Shown here: positions 1 through 7,319 of the stretch, piece by piece
How positions within the stretch are numbered: the first letter of the stretch is position 1
How the letters are laid out: each line of letters begins with the position of its first letter
Assembly (NCBI GenBank): GCA_022774485.1
Contig: JALFLX010000004.1
Location: 1 to 11,120 of the forward strand
Reading direction: 5' to 3'
From: Bacilli bacterium
Lineage (GTDB): Bacteria > Bacillota_I > Bacilli_A > RFN20 > CAG-288
DNA length: 11,120 bases
Program-made: the position numbers and the translations under genes
The notes under the pieces: model-generated
What the model was told of the DNA's origin: nothing
Seen by the model: only the letters and a program-made list of their open reading frames with translations
The model's database searches: none

Positions 1-48
1 TATTCACAATTGCGTTATGAATGATAAATGCTGAAAAGATAAGTTTGA

Positions 49-59
49 TATGATATGAT
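49..59 (+). promoter_or_regulatory. Candidate tandem -10 elements (TATGATATGAT) overlapping the ttcA-like start
   Basis: TATGAT occurs at 49-54 and, sharing one base, again at 54-59. Both copies match the sigma-A -10 consensus well. No convincing -35 (TTGACA-like) hexamer lies 16-18 bases upstream, and the second copy overlaps the annotated ATG at 55. If the first copy is used, transcription would begin near 61. That is after ATG 55 and just before an in-frame GTG at 67, so either the promoter or the start codon choice must be wrong. AT-rich DNA produces such hexamers by chance, so this is weak. Confidence 0.2.
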
Positions 60-1047
60 TTTTCTCGTGGAAAACGAAACAAAAAACTTTACTCCAGAAG
101 AGATTGAACACTCTTTAATCACCGATTACAAATACTTCTTATGGCGGAAATTCACCAAAGCGTTGAAGGTTTACGACCTCATTCAAAGTGGGGATCGAAT
201 TTTGGTGTGCATCTCTGGCGGAAAAGATTCCATGCTTTTAGCCTTGTTGTTCAAGCATTTAAAAAAATACACGGATGTTCCTTTTGATGTGAAATATATG
301 GTGATGGATCCTGGTTACAACAAAGAAAATATGGATCTTATCTATGAAAATTTAAGAAAGCTACACATCGAAGCTGCGATTGTGAAAACTGATATTTTTC
401 AGATTGCAAACAACACCGATAGAAAGCCTTGCTATCTCTGCGCCAAGATGAGAAGGGGCGCGCTTTATCGCATCGCAACAGAACTAGGATGCAATAAAAT
501 CGCTCTAGGTCACCACTATGATGATGTGATTGAGACTACCTTGATGAATCTTTTAAACGCTGGAAGTTTTCAGACCATGCTTCCTAAGCTTCACTCTGAC
601 AACTATCAGGATGTCGATTTGATTAGACCTCTCTATTTCATCAGAGAAAAAGATATCATCTCATGGGCTAAGGATAACAATCTCCACTTCATCCGCTGCG
701 CTTGTCGCTTTACGGAAATCTACAAGAACCAAGAAGAGGAAGAAGATAATATCTCTCAACGTTATAAAACAAAACTGTTGATTCAAGAGCTGAAAAAAAC
801 TTATTCTCCTGTCGTTGAGAAGAATCTCTTCCGCGCGGGTGAAAACGTCAATCTCGACATGGTTTTAGGGTACAAAGAAAACGGTAAAGTTCACTCTTTC
901 TTAGATGATTATGAAGAAAAAGGAAAAGAGAACAAGGAAAAGATTCAGTCTTGTAACTTACAAGAACAAGCTTTAGAAAAAGCTCTCAAAGAACACAAAG
1001 CTCTCATCATTGATGAATCATATTTCTATCTGAAGGAAGAAAAATAA
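55..1047 (+). CDS. ttcA: TtcA-family PP-loop tRNA thiolation enzyme (2-thiocytidine synthesis protein)
   Basis: This is a cytoplasmic ATP-pyrophosphatase of the TtcA/TilS superfamily, expected to adenylate a tRNA base (cytidine 32 in TtcA) and replace its oxygen with sulfur using a 4Fe-4S cluster. The PP-loop SGGKDS is at residues 54-59, after the typical lead GDRILVCI. A CxxC pair (PCYLCAK, C126 and C129) is followed by GHHYDDVIET at 152-161, and RCACRF gives C215/C217, one of which would be the third cluster ligand. No zinc-finger CxxC pairs are seen at the ends, which favours TtcA over TtuA. Length (330 residues) is ordinary. The last 100 residues are charged and poorly conserved. The tRNA position modified in this lineage is inferred only. 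The ATG at 55 has no clear Shine-Dalgarno site; GTG 67 is an alternative. There is no other Met before the PP-loop region. Confidence 0.85.
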   Translation: MIFLVENETKNFTPEEIEHSLITDYKYFLWRKFTKALKVYDLIQSGDRILVCISGGKDSMLLALLFKHLKKYTDVPFDVKYMVMDPGYNKENMDLIYENLRKLHIEAAIVKTDIFQIANNTDRKPCYLCAKMRRGALYRIATELGCNKIALGHHYDDVIETTLMNLLNAGSFQTMLPKLHSDNYQDVDLIRPLYFIREKDIISWAKDNNLHFIRCACRFTEIYKNQEEEEDNISQRYKTKLLIQELKKTYSPVVEKNLFRAGENVNLDMVLGYKENGKVHSFLDDYEEKGKENKEKIQSCNLQEQALEKALKEHKALIIDESYFYLKEEK

Positions 1048-1307
1048 GTGAATTGTTTTACGATTTCGTTTTATTTTTGTTCCAGTTTTTGTTGAAGCTT
1101 ATTAAATTTGATATTGCTTTAAGGTCTTTCCGTATAAAGAACTAACGATAGTGAATATCTCTTAAAAAATACAACGCTGATTGTTGATGTATTACTAAAA
1201 TACCATTGCCGAAAATACAAGTTGTTTATTTTTACTCTTTCCACAAGTGTTCTTCTTTGATAAGATTATGATGCGTGACTCCACTCATGGAGCGCAGAGG
1301 AATTTTT
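1048..1307. other. AT-rich intergenic region between ttcA and the GH3 gene
   Basis: I find no gene in these 260 bases. Just after the ttcA stop, ACGATTTCGT at about 1060-1069 is a tiny inverted repeat followed by TTTTATTTTTG. Its stem (3-4 bp) is too weak to call a terminator. Possible -10 hexamers are TAAAAT (1196-1201) and TATGAT (1267-1272), neither with a credible -35 partner. The GH3 gene must have either its own promoter here or readthrough from ttcA; the sequence does not decide. Confidence 0.5.
1296..1301 (+). promoter_or_regulatory. Ribosome binding site AGAGGA deciding the GH3 start
   Basis: AGAGGA lies 6 bases before ATG 1308. The upstream in-frame starts GTG 1275 and ATG 1287 lack any comparable site and would add a short non-conserved leader before the basic N-terminal segment of the signal anchor. 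This supports ATG 1308. Confidence 0.75.
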
Positions 1308-4196
1308 ATGGAAAAAGCAAAGAGAAAAGAGTTACGGAAGTATGTAAGACCGTTTAAAGGTTTGTCGATCGCTTTTGCAGTGCTATCAGTGTTTTCTCTT
1401 CTATTCAGTATCATGATTACCATGATGGATAATTCTTTTGCCTTATTCACCGGTGATACTTTTTGGAAACTAAAAAACGAAGACAAAAATGCGATGTATT
1501 ATCAAAGCGACTTCGCTTCCAAAGAAGAAAAAGAGGAGTATGCGAATAAAATCGCTTATCAAGTTGAGGCAGAGGGTGCAACCTTATTAGAGAACAAAAA
1601 CAATGCTCTGCCGTTAATGAATCAAGCGAGAGTCAGTTTATTCTCGACAAGCAGTATCAATATGGTTTACGGAGGTACAGGATCTGGTAACGTTGATTCC
1701 AGCAAAGCTCCAACATTAAAACAAGCATTGGAATCTTCTTCTTTTGTTGTGAATGATGTCTTATGGGACTTCTATATCAATGGGCCTGGATCAGAATATG
1801 TTCGAAAGAATTCCTCAATCTCATTTGGAAAAAGCTCAATATCAGAGGCTCCTTATTCTTCTTTTACCGATGATGTAATCTCTTCTTTCTCTTCCTATTC
1901 TGATGCTGCCATTCTTGTCTTATCTCGAATCGGTGGTGAAGGAGCTGATTTAGAATTCACATCTGAGAATTATCTAAAATTGAATGATGTGGAAGTAGAA
2001 TTGTTAGATCAAATTTTGAAATTAAAACATAACGGCGTGTTCAAATCAGTTATTATCTTACTGAATTCATCAAATCCGATTCAATTCGATGAGATGAAAG
2101 GAAAAGATATTGACTCGATCTTATGGATCGGTGGGGTCGGACAAGTTGGTCTTTATGCAGTTGCAGATATCCTCAGTGGGAAAGTGAATCCGAGCGGCTC
2201 ATTAGTCGATACCTTCTGCTATGACAATTTAAATTCTGCTGCCATCAATTACTTCAATATTCACACCTATGATGCTGAGGGATTAAATTCCAATAACAAT
2301 CGTTATTTCGTCTATTTGGAAGGAATTTATGTCGGATATAAGTATTATGAGACAAGATATACCGATGTCGTTGAAAACAGAATCAATGTCGGTGATTTTG
2401 TTTATCAAGATGAGGTCTGCTATCCTTTTGGATACGGAAAAAGCTATACTGACTTTGCTTTTTCTAACTACCAAGTCACTTACGATGATACAAAAGATGC
2501 GTACCTTGTCTCAGTCGCTGTAAAGAATGTCGGCACAAGAGCCGGTAAGACTTCTTTACAGGTATACGCTCAAACACCTTATGGTGAATATGAAATTCAA
2601 AACAAAGTCGAGAAATCTTCCGTTCAATTGGTCGGCTTTTCAAAAACCGATGAGTTGCAGCCACAAGAAAGAAGAACTTATCAGATTGAAGTGAACAAAT
2701 CTGAATTAGCATCCTATGATGCTAATGGCGTTAAAACCTATTACATATCGGAAGGCAACCATTATTTGACCTTAGGTTCAGATGCGCATCAGGCAAACAA
2801 CAACATTCTCGAATATAAGAAAAACCATGGAATCCTTCCCTCAACGAGCCTGTTAGATGGAGAGGGCGATGATAGTCTTGTCTATCGGGTTCCTCTTAAT
2901 TTTGATTGTGAAACATATTCAAGATCAAAGAAGACGAATGAAAAGATTACAAATCAATTTGATGATGCAGATATCAACAAATTTGATCAAGAAAACAATC
3001 AGGTCAGATATGTCACAAGAAATGACTGGGCACATAGTATCAAACAAGATATCTCGATTAAGGCTTCGGAAAAGATTTTAAACGGATTGAAGAAGACTTT
3101 GTATTCTTCTAGCGATTATGAAACTCAAGATATGCCAGTTCTCAATCAAAAGAACGATGTTCAATTGTTTGATTTATTAAGGAAGGATTTCAATCATCCT
3201 TTGTGGGAAAAACTATTAGAGAATTTATCCTTTGAAGATATGAGAAAACTTGTCGCTGATTCGTTCCATTGGACCATGCCCATAAGATCCATTCAAGCTC
3301 CTGGATCTCGAGGTGAAAATGGACCGCAAGGTTTAACGATGACCTTGTTTAAAAGTAACACTTCGGCAATGGCGTTCTCCAGCGAAGATGTGATGGCAGC
3401 GACATTCAATAAACTGCTGATTTATCAGATGGGAAGATGCATCGGTGAGGACTGTTTAGAGAACAAGATTTCTTTCTTATACGGACCTAGAAACAACATT
3501 CATCGCACGCCTTATGGAGGTAGAAATTTTGAATATTATTCAGAGGATGGTTATTTGAGTGGGATCATCAGCGCTTATGAAGTCAAAGGTATTGAAAGAT
3601 ATGGCGTCGGTGTAATGGCCAAACACTTTGTCTTAAATGATGCAGAAGAGGGAAGATTAGGACAGGCGGTTTGGATCAATGAACAGGCACTCCGTGAAAT
3701 CTATCTCAAAGCTTACCAAGCTACTTTTGAAGAAAGCGATGGAAACGGTGTTATGGTCTCTTATACCCGCCTTGGCACCACCTGGTCTGGCGCGAGTAAA
3801 AACTTGTTGACAAATGTCTTACGAAAAGAATGGGGATGCAAAGGATGCGTTATCACCGACAACAATTTATCTGATTTTATGGATCCAGCTGATGCTATGA
3901 TCGCTGGTGTGAGCACTTATGATGCGATGATTCCTCTGGCTTATAACGAATTGAAGAATTATCAAAAAGATCCAGTCATTCTTTCCAAGATGAAAGAGTC
4001 TTGCCATTATACGCTTTATGCGTTAGTGAATAGCAATGCGATGAACGGAATCGGGCCAGAGACAAGAGTGGTGATTAAGACTCCAGGCATTGTTGTTCTT
4101 ATCAATGTAATCAACATCTTGTGTATCGGGGTGTTCCTTTCTTCTTTAGTTGTTACGATATATCGTAGAATCATGTTTAAAAAGATGATGATGTAA
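1308..4196 (+). CDS. Membrane-anchored, circularly permuted GH3 glycoside hydrolase (beta-glucosidase-like)
   Basis: A 962-residue GH3 enzyme, predicted to release terminal beta-linked sugars outside the cell. A basic N-terminus precedes a membrane helix at 19-40. Next comes the GH3 alpha/beta sandwich (about 88-303), with GGEGAD holding the likely acid/base Glu211 and GKVNPSGSL near its end. PFGYGKSYT at 373-381 leads into an Fn3-like domain (about 384-500). A stretch of unclear fold (about 500-630) follows, then the TIM barrel (about 635-900). The barrel carries NGPQG at 671-675, the GPRNNIHRTPYGGRNFEYYS block from 726, KH at 772-773 and the nucleophile Asp851 in VITDN. A second membrane helix (about 926-952) ends in a basic tail. 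Sandwich-before-barrel is the reverse of ordinary GH3 order, though permuted GH3s are known from Ruminococcus and Butyrivibrio. Charges at both ends place the catalytic part outside. Asn671 stands where most members have Asp. The sugar substrate cannot be told. No transporter or regulator is adjacent. Confidence 0.9.
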   Translation: MEKAKRKELRKYVRPFKGLSIAFAVLSVFSLLFSIMITMMDNSFALFTGDTFWKLKNEDKNAMYYQSDFASKEEKEEYANKIAYQVEAEGATLLENKNNALPLMNQARVSLFSTSSINMVYGGTGSGNVDSSKAPTLKQALESSSFVVNDVLWDFYINGPGSEYVRKNSSISFGKSSISEAPYSSFTDDVISSFSSYSDAAILVLSRIGGEGADLEFTSENYLKLNDVEVELLDQILKLKHNGVFKSVIILLNSSNPIQFDEMKGKDIDSILWIGGVGQVGLYAVADILSGKVNPSGSLVDTFCYDNLNSAAINYFNIHTYDAEGLNSNNNRYFVYLEGIYVGYKYYETRYTDVVENRINVGDFVYQDEVCYPFGYGKSYTDFAFSNYQVTYDDTKDAYLVSVAVKNVGTRAGKTSLQVYAQTPYGEYEIQNKVEKSSVQLVGFSKTDELQPQERRTYQIEVNKSELASYDANGVKTYYISEGNHYLTLGSDAHQANNNILEYKKNHGILPSTSLLDGEGDDSLVYRVPLNFDCETYSRSKKTNEKITNQFDDADINKFDQENNQVRYVTRNDWAHSIKQDISIKASEKILNGLKKTLYSSSDYETQDMPVLNQKNDVQLFDLLRKDFNHPLWEKLLENLSFEDMRKLVADSFHWTMPIRSIQAPGSRGENGPQGLTMTLFKSNTSAMAFSSEDVMAATFNKLLIYQMGRCIGEDCLENKISFLYGPRNNIHRTPYGGRNFEYYSEDGYLSGIISAYEVKGIERYGVGVMAKHFVLNDAEEGRLGQAVWINEQALREIYLKAYQATFEESDGNGVMVSYTRLGTTWSGASKNLLTNVLRKEWGCKGCVITDNNLSDFMDPADAMIAGVSTYDAMIPLAYNELKNYQKDPVILSKMKESCHYTLYALVNSNAMNGIGPETRVVIKTPGIVVLINVINILCIGVFLSSLVVTIYRRIMFKKMMM

Positions 4197-4385
4197 TCAA
4201 AATTTGAATCGCTTTCTTTATCATCGTGGAAATATAGTTCATGATTTTCAGATTGTAATAATGCGATTCTTGTATCAACTCTATAACCCTTGGAAAGCGT
4301 TAGTTTTCGTGATGTCGAATCAAAATGAAAGCATCGTATTTTTCTGTCTCTTTTTTTCCTATGGAAAAAGTGCTAAAATATGCAC
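4197..4385. other. Intergenic region between GH3 and the lipoprotein gene
   Basis: These 189 AT-rich bases have no convincing gene. CGCTTTC (4210-4216) and GAAAGCG (4292-4298) are perfectly complementary, but the loop of about 75 bases makes an ordinary terminator unlikely. A 6-bp stem with two wobble pairs (4309-4314 with 4332-4337) precedes ATTTTTC and is the best, still weak, terminator candidate for the GH3 gene. The region ends in the extended -10 element listed separately. Confidence 0.45.
4371..4379 (+). promoter_or_regulatory. Extended -10 promoter element for the lipoprotein-tex gene string
   Basis: TGCTAAAAT fits the extended -10 form TGnTAnAAT. The expected -35 position is only a T-run (4351-4357), acceptable for an extended -10 promoter. 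With the usual spacing of about 7 bases, transcription would start at or near 4386, the A of the ATG that begins the lipoprotein, giving a leaderless mRNA. It is the only good promoter candidate ahead of the packed downstream genes. Confidence 0.5.
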
Positions 4386-4814
4386 ATGAAAAAATCGCTC
4401 TTACTTTGGAATTTAGCGTTTCTTCTCACCTCTTGTCAGGTGGATTTTTCGTCTTTGTTAGAAGAAGACAAGAAAGCCTTTGTGAAAGAGGAGAATTTTG
4501 TATCTGAGAATCTTCCTTTCTCCACTTCCCTTGTATCAGAAAAGAAAAATTCAACATTCATGAATGTCATCACCCTTTCTTCTTTTGACAAAGATTACCA
4601 CCGAGTGAGAGTTTTACTCTCCCCCGATAAAGACTATTTTGTCTTTTTCGGATATGAGGATAACTACACCATCGTGACCGATACTAAAGATGTGAATCAG
4701 GAGAAAAACTGCTACGCTGGAATCAGCATCACCTTTCATTCAAGCGTAAAAATCGAATCGTTATACGCTTATTTTCAAAGTGAAGAAAAAAGCTTTTATT
4801 TCACGCTTTCATAG
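4386..4814 (+). CDS. Small lipoprotein of unknown family
   Basis: A 142-residue protein with a classic lipoprotein signal: MKK, a hydrophobic stretch (LLLWNLAFLL) and lipobox LTSC with Cys17, so the mature protein should be lipid-anchored outside the cytoplasmic membrane. The mature part starts acidic and Lys-rich (about 18-40) and continues as mostly beta-prone, aromatic-rich sequence (YFVFFGYED, FYFTLS at the end). I recognise no family or catalytic motif. ATG 4380 is in frame two codons upstream but would put His at position 2 before MKK; ATG 4386 gives the cleaner signal and coincides with the predicted transcription start. No Shine-Dalgarno site precedes either. Its TAG stop runs into the tex ribosome site, so it probably heads the same transcript as tex. 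Function unknown. Confidence 0.72.
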   Translation: MKKSLLLWNLAFLLTSCQVDFSSLLEEDKKAFVKEENFVSENLPFSTSLVSEKKNSTFMNVITLSSFDKDYHRVRVLLSPDKDYFVFFGYEDNYTIVTDTKDVNQEKNCYAGISITFHSSVKIESLYAYFQSEEKSFYFTLS

Positions 4815-4818
4815 GAGG
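4813..4818 (+). promoter_or_regulatory. Strong tex ribosome binding site overlapping the upstream stop codon
   Basis: AGGAGG begins on the second base of the lipoprotein's TAG stop and lies 5 bases before the tex ATG at 4824. Ribosomes ending the lipoprotein would sit on the tex site, which suggests coupled translation. Confidence 0.8.
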
Positions 4819-4823
4819 GAAGT

Positions 4824-6974
4824 ATGGATATCAATCAGATTATCGCCACAGAATTAAAACTAAACAAAGAAAGTGTCAATCAAGCGATCACTTTGCTTGA
4901 TGAGGGAAACACGGTTCCATTTATTGCCCGTTATCGCAAAGAGGTCACCGGTGGCCTCACCGATGAAAATCTCCGACAGTTAGAAGAGAGATTGATCGCA
5001 CTCCGCAACTTAGAAGACCGTAAAAAGACTGTATTTAAGACCTTAGATGACCTAAAAGTCGATGACCCGGAGCTTAGAAAAAAGATTGAAGACTGTCTCT
5101 CTATGAGCCAGTTAGAGGATTTATACCGCCCGTATAAGCCAAAGAGACTCACTCGCGCCTCAAAGGCCATCAAAGCGGGATTAGAACCTCTTGCTGAATT
5201 CTTGCTCACTGATAAGACAGGCGCTTTAGAACAAGAGGCAGAGAAATATCTCTGTGAGGACTATAAAACAGCAGAGAAAGTGATTCAGGGTGCTTATGAC
5301 ATCTTAGCAGAGCGCATCTCTGACAATCCAAATTACCGTATCTTTATCAAGAATCACGCTCAGAAATCTGGCCTCATCACTTGTCAAAAAGTGGAAGGTG
5401 CAGAGAGTGATAACTTTGATAATTACAAAGATTATTCTAGAAAGATCTCCACGGTCAAATCCTTCAACACCTTAGCCATTAACAGAGGTGTCAACAAGAA
5501 ATGTCTCACCATGAAATTTGTTTTCGATGATGAGCTGATCTTAAATCACATCAAGAACTTAGAGATCCCGACAAATACGCCTTATCAGGAAGGCTTTGAG
5601 ACAATGATCAAAGATTCCTACATGCGACTAATCTACCCCTCTGTCTCTAACGATATCTTCTCATCTTTGATGGATGTGGCAACGGATGAGAGCATTGAAG
5701 AATTCAAACAGAGCTTACGAGCTACTCTTCTCTATCCGCCGTTAAAAGGAAGAAGAATCTTAGGCTTTGATCCTGGCTTTAGCCACGGATGCAAGCTCGC
5801 TTTCATCGATGAAAACGGAAAAGTTTTAGACACCTATGTCTTAAAAGATCCTTATCATGTTCCTGGACTTTATCTCAAAGCAAAAGATGATCTCAAACGC
5901 TTGCTTTTAAAGAATCAGACATTCACCGTCGCGTTAGGAAACGGAACAGCAAGCCGTGAGAGTCAGAAACTGTTAGAAGAGATGAAAAGAGATATCCCTG
6001 AACTTCACGATTTAGAAATTGTCGTGGTCAGTGAATCTGGCGCTTCCATCTATTCTGCTACTGCCTTAGCGCAGAAAGAATTCCCGGACTTTGAACCGAA
6101 CTTAAGAAGCGCAGTCTCAATTGCAAGACGATTAGAAGACCCACTTGCTGAACTTGTAAAAATTCCACCGGAAAGCATCGGTGTCGGACAGTATCAGTAC
6201 GATATTGACTCGAAAAAGCTCTCTTTGGCATTAAAAGGTGTGGTTGAAGACTGTGTCAACTATGTCGGTGTGAACTTAAACACCGCAAGCGCTAGCCTTC
6301 TTAGCTACGTCTCTGGCATCTCCTCTCGCTTAGCTGATCAGATTGTCTTATATCGTGAAGAACACGGCGCTTTCCACTCTCGAAGCGAGCTGATGAAAGT
6401 CAAAGGCTTCGGCGACAAAGCGTTCTTAAACGCCGCTGGCTTCTTACGTGTCCCTGAGAGCAAAGAGGCCTTAGATAACACCGCCGTTCACCCTGAGAGC
6501 TATCCGATTGCAAAGGAGTTCATGAGAGAGATTCCAGGCGCTACTCATCAAGAGAAAGTAGAGAATATCAAAGCGCTCAAAGAAGAAGAGATCAACGCCT
6601 ATGCGTCAAAGCTCAATGTCGGAAAAGCGACGTTCCACGACATTGTCAAAGAGTTGATTCTCCCCTCTCGTGACCCGCGTGAAAAAGGGACAACCGCAAA
6701 GCTGAAAGAGGGTGTCACTGACATCAAAGATCTCACTGTCGGTATGATCTTAGAAGGAACCATCCGCAATGTCACAGGCTTTGGTTTCTTCGTCGATCTC
6801 GGCGTTGAGAAAGATGGATTAGTCCACATCTCTGAGATCGCCAATCACTTTGTGGATGATCCTCATAAAGAAGGAAAACCGGGTGACATTGTCACTGTCA
6901 AAGTTGTCGAAGTCGATCAAAAGAAAGGACGCATTTCTCTTACGATGAAAGGCGTCAAACAAAACAGGAGGTAA
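4824..6974 (+). CDS. tex: Tex family S1 RNA-binding protein (transcription accessory protein)
   Basis: Tex is a conserved cytoplasmic nucleic-acid-binding protein, related to eukaryotic Spt6, thought to act with RNA polymerase. The full architecture is visible in 716 residues, slightly short of the common 720-780. The N-terminal helical part has VPFIARYRKEVTGGLTDE at 31-48 and the hallmark YRPYKPKR at 101-108. A YqgF/RNase H-like domain starts near 309 (GFDPG, Asp316) and includes ESGASIYSAT from 404. Tandem helix-hairpin-helix motifs span about 484-545 (VSGISSRLADQIV and VKGFGDKAF). A C-terminal S1 domain (639 to about 711) has GFGFFVDLGVEKDGLVHIS. ATG 4824 is fixed by AGGAGG 5 bases upstream. 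The last codons (AGG AGG TAA) themselves form the ribosome site for the next gene. I see no missing key motif. Confidence 0.96.
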   Translation: MDINQIIATELKLNKESVNQAITLLDEGNTVPFIARYRKEVTGGLTDENLRQLEERLIALRNLEDRKKTVFKTLDDLKVDDPELRKKIEDCLSMSQLEDLYRPYKPKRLTRASKAIKAGLEPLAEFLLTDKTGALEQEAEKYLCEDYKTAEKVIQGAYDILAERISDNPNYRIFIKNHAQKSGLITCQKVEGAESDNFDNYKDYSRKISTVKSFNTLAINRGVNKKCLTMKFVFDDELILNHIKNLEIPTNTPYQEGFETMIKDSYMRLIYPSVSNDIFSSLMDVATDESIEEFKQSLRATLLYPPLKGRRILGFDPGFSHGCKLAFIDENGKVLDTYVLKDPYHVPGLYLKAKDDLKRLLLKNQTFTVALGNGTASRESQKLLEEMKRDIPELHDLEIVVVSESGASIYSATALAQKEFPDFEPNLRSAVSIARRLEDPLAELVKIPPESIGVGQYQYDIDSKKLSLALKGVVEDCVNYVGVNLNTASASLLSYVSGISSRLADQIVLYREEHGAFHSRSELMKVKGFGDKAFLNAAGFLRVPESKEALDNTAVHPESYPIAKEFMREIPGATHQEKVENIKALKEEEINAYASKLNVGKATFHDIVKELILPSRDPREKGTTAKLKEGVTDIKDLTVGMILEGTIRNVTGFGFFVDLGVEKDGLVHISEIANHFVDDPHKEGKPGDIVTVKVVEVDQKKGRISLTMKGVKQNRR

Positions 6975-6976
6975 TT

Positions 6977-7318
6977 ATGACCTATTACACACAGAACACC
7001 GGACACGGAAGTTTAAACATTTCCGAATTAGTCTTCATCCAGAGCGCGCAGAGAGTCTTACAAGAACTCAGCGTTGGTCAATTAAAAGACCGCATTCTCT
7101 TAAAAAGCGGCAAGAAAACTTGTAAAGTCACCTGCGAGATTGACAAGCACAACAAGATTGTTGTCTCTGCGGAAATCTTTATGGTCGCCGGGGATGAAAA
7201 CGCCTCAGAGGCGACTTCCTTGATTCAGCAGAGCATCTATGATGCGATCTATGACATCACTGAGATCCGTCAGGTCGAGATCAATGTTCTTGTCTTAGGC
7301 TTTGTTTTGAAGAAGTGA
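6977..7318 (+). CDS. Asp23/Gls24 (DUF322) family protein, YqhY-like
   Basis: A 113-residue member of the Asp23/Gls24 family, in the short single-domain form typified by Bacillus YqhY. Family features are the opening GSLNISELVFIQSAQRVLQEL and the closing repeat-like IRQVEINVLVLGF. The central strand-rich part (KTCKVTCEIDKHNKIVVSAEIFM) also fits. Asp23 of Staphylococcus gathers at the membrane through an anchor protein, and YqhY is linked to fatty-acid synthesis control because it sits beside accBC. Here accBC is not visible, tex is 2 bases upstream and a membrane protein starts 1 base downstream. The start is fixed by AGGAGG (6966-6971), 5 bases before the ATG and lying inside the end of tex. 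The exact role is not known from sequence. No signal peptide or membrane helix is present, so it is cytoplasmic. Confidence 0.85.
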   Translation: MTYYTQNTGHGSLNISELVFIQSAQRVLQELSVGQLKDRILLKSGKKTCKVTCEIDKHNKIVVSAEIFMVAGDENASEATSLIQQSIYDAIYDITEIRQVEINVLVLGFVLKK

Positions 7319-7319
7319 T

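Noticed and set aside
1056..1080. ACGATTTCGT inverted repeat plus T-rich tail as a ttcA terminator
   Set aside because: The stem is only 3-4 bp; no stable hairpin forms.
1275..1307. Upstream starts GTG 1275 and ATG 1287 for the GH3 protein
   Set aside because: Neither has a Shine-Dalgarno site; AGAGGA 6 bases before ATG 1308 fits better, and the basic MEK-AKRKELRK start suits a membrane anchor.
1232..1486. Minus-strand open frame across the GH3 start
   Set aside because: It is the antisense of the GH3 signal-anchor region with no ribosome site or protein family features.
4210..4298. Complementary 7-mers CGCTTTC and GAAAGCG as a regulatory stem
   Set aside because: They are separated by about 75 bases with no supporting pairing between; this is likely chance.
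4309..4337. Hairpin followed by ATTTTTC as a GH3 terminator
   Set aside because: The stem is 6 bp with two wobble pairs and a 17-base loop, too weak to call a terminator.
4380..4385. ATG 4380 as the lipoprotein start
   Set aside because: It overlaps the last base after the -10 element, would lie upstream of the expected transcription start and gives a less typical MHMKK start. ATG 4386 is preferred, but 4380 cannot be excluded.
4204..4389. Small open frame (61 codons, TTG start) after the GH3 gene
   Set aside because: It has no ribosome site, uses a TTG start, lacks recognisable protein features and runs through the promoter of the lipoprotein gene.
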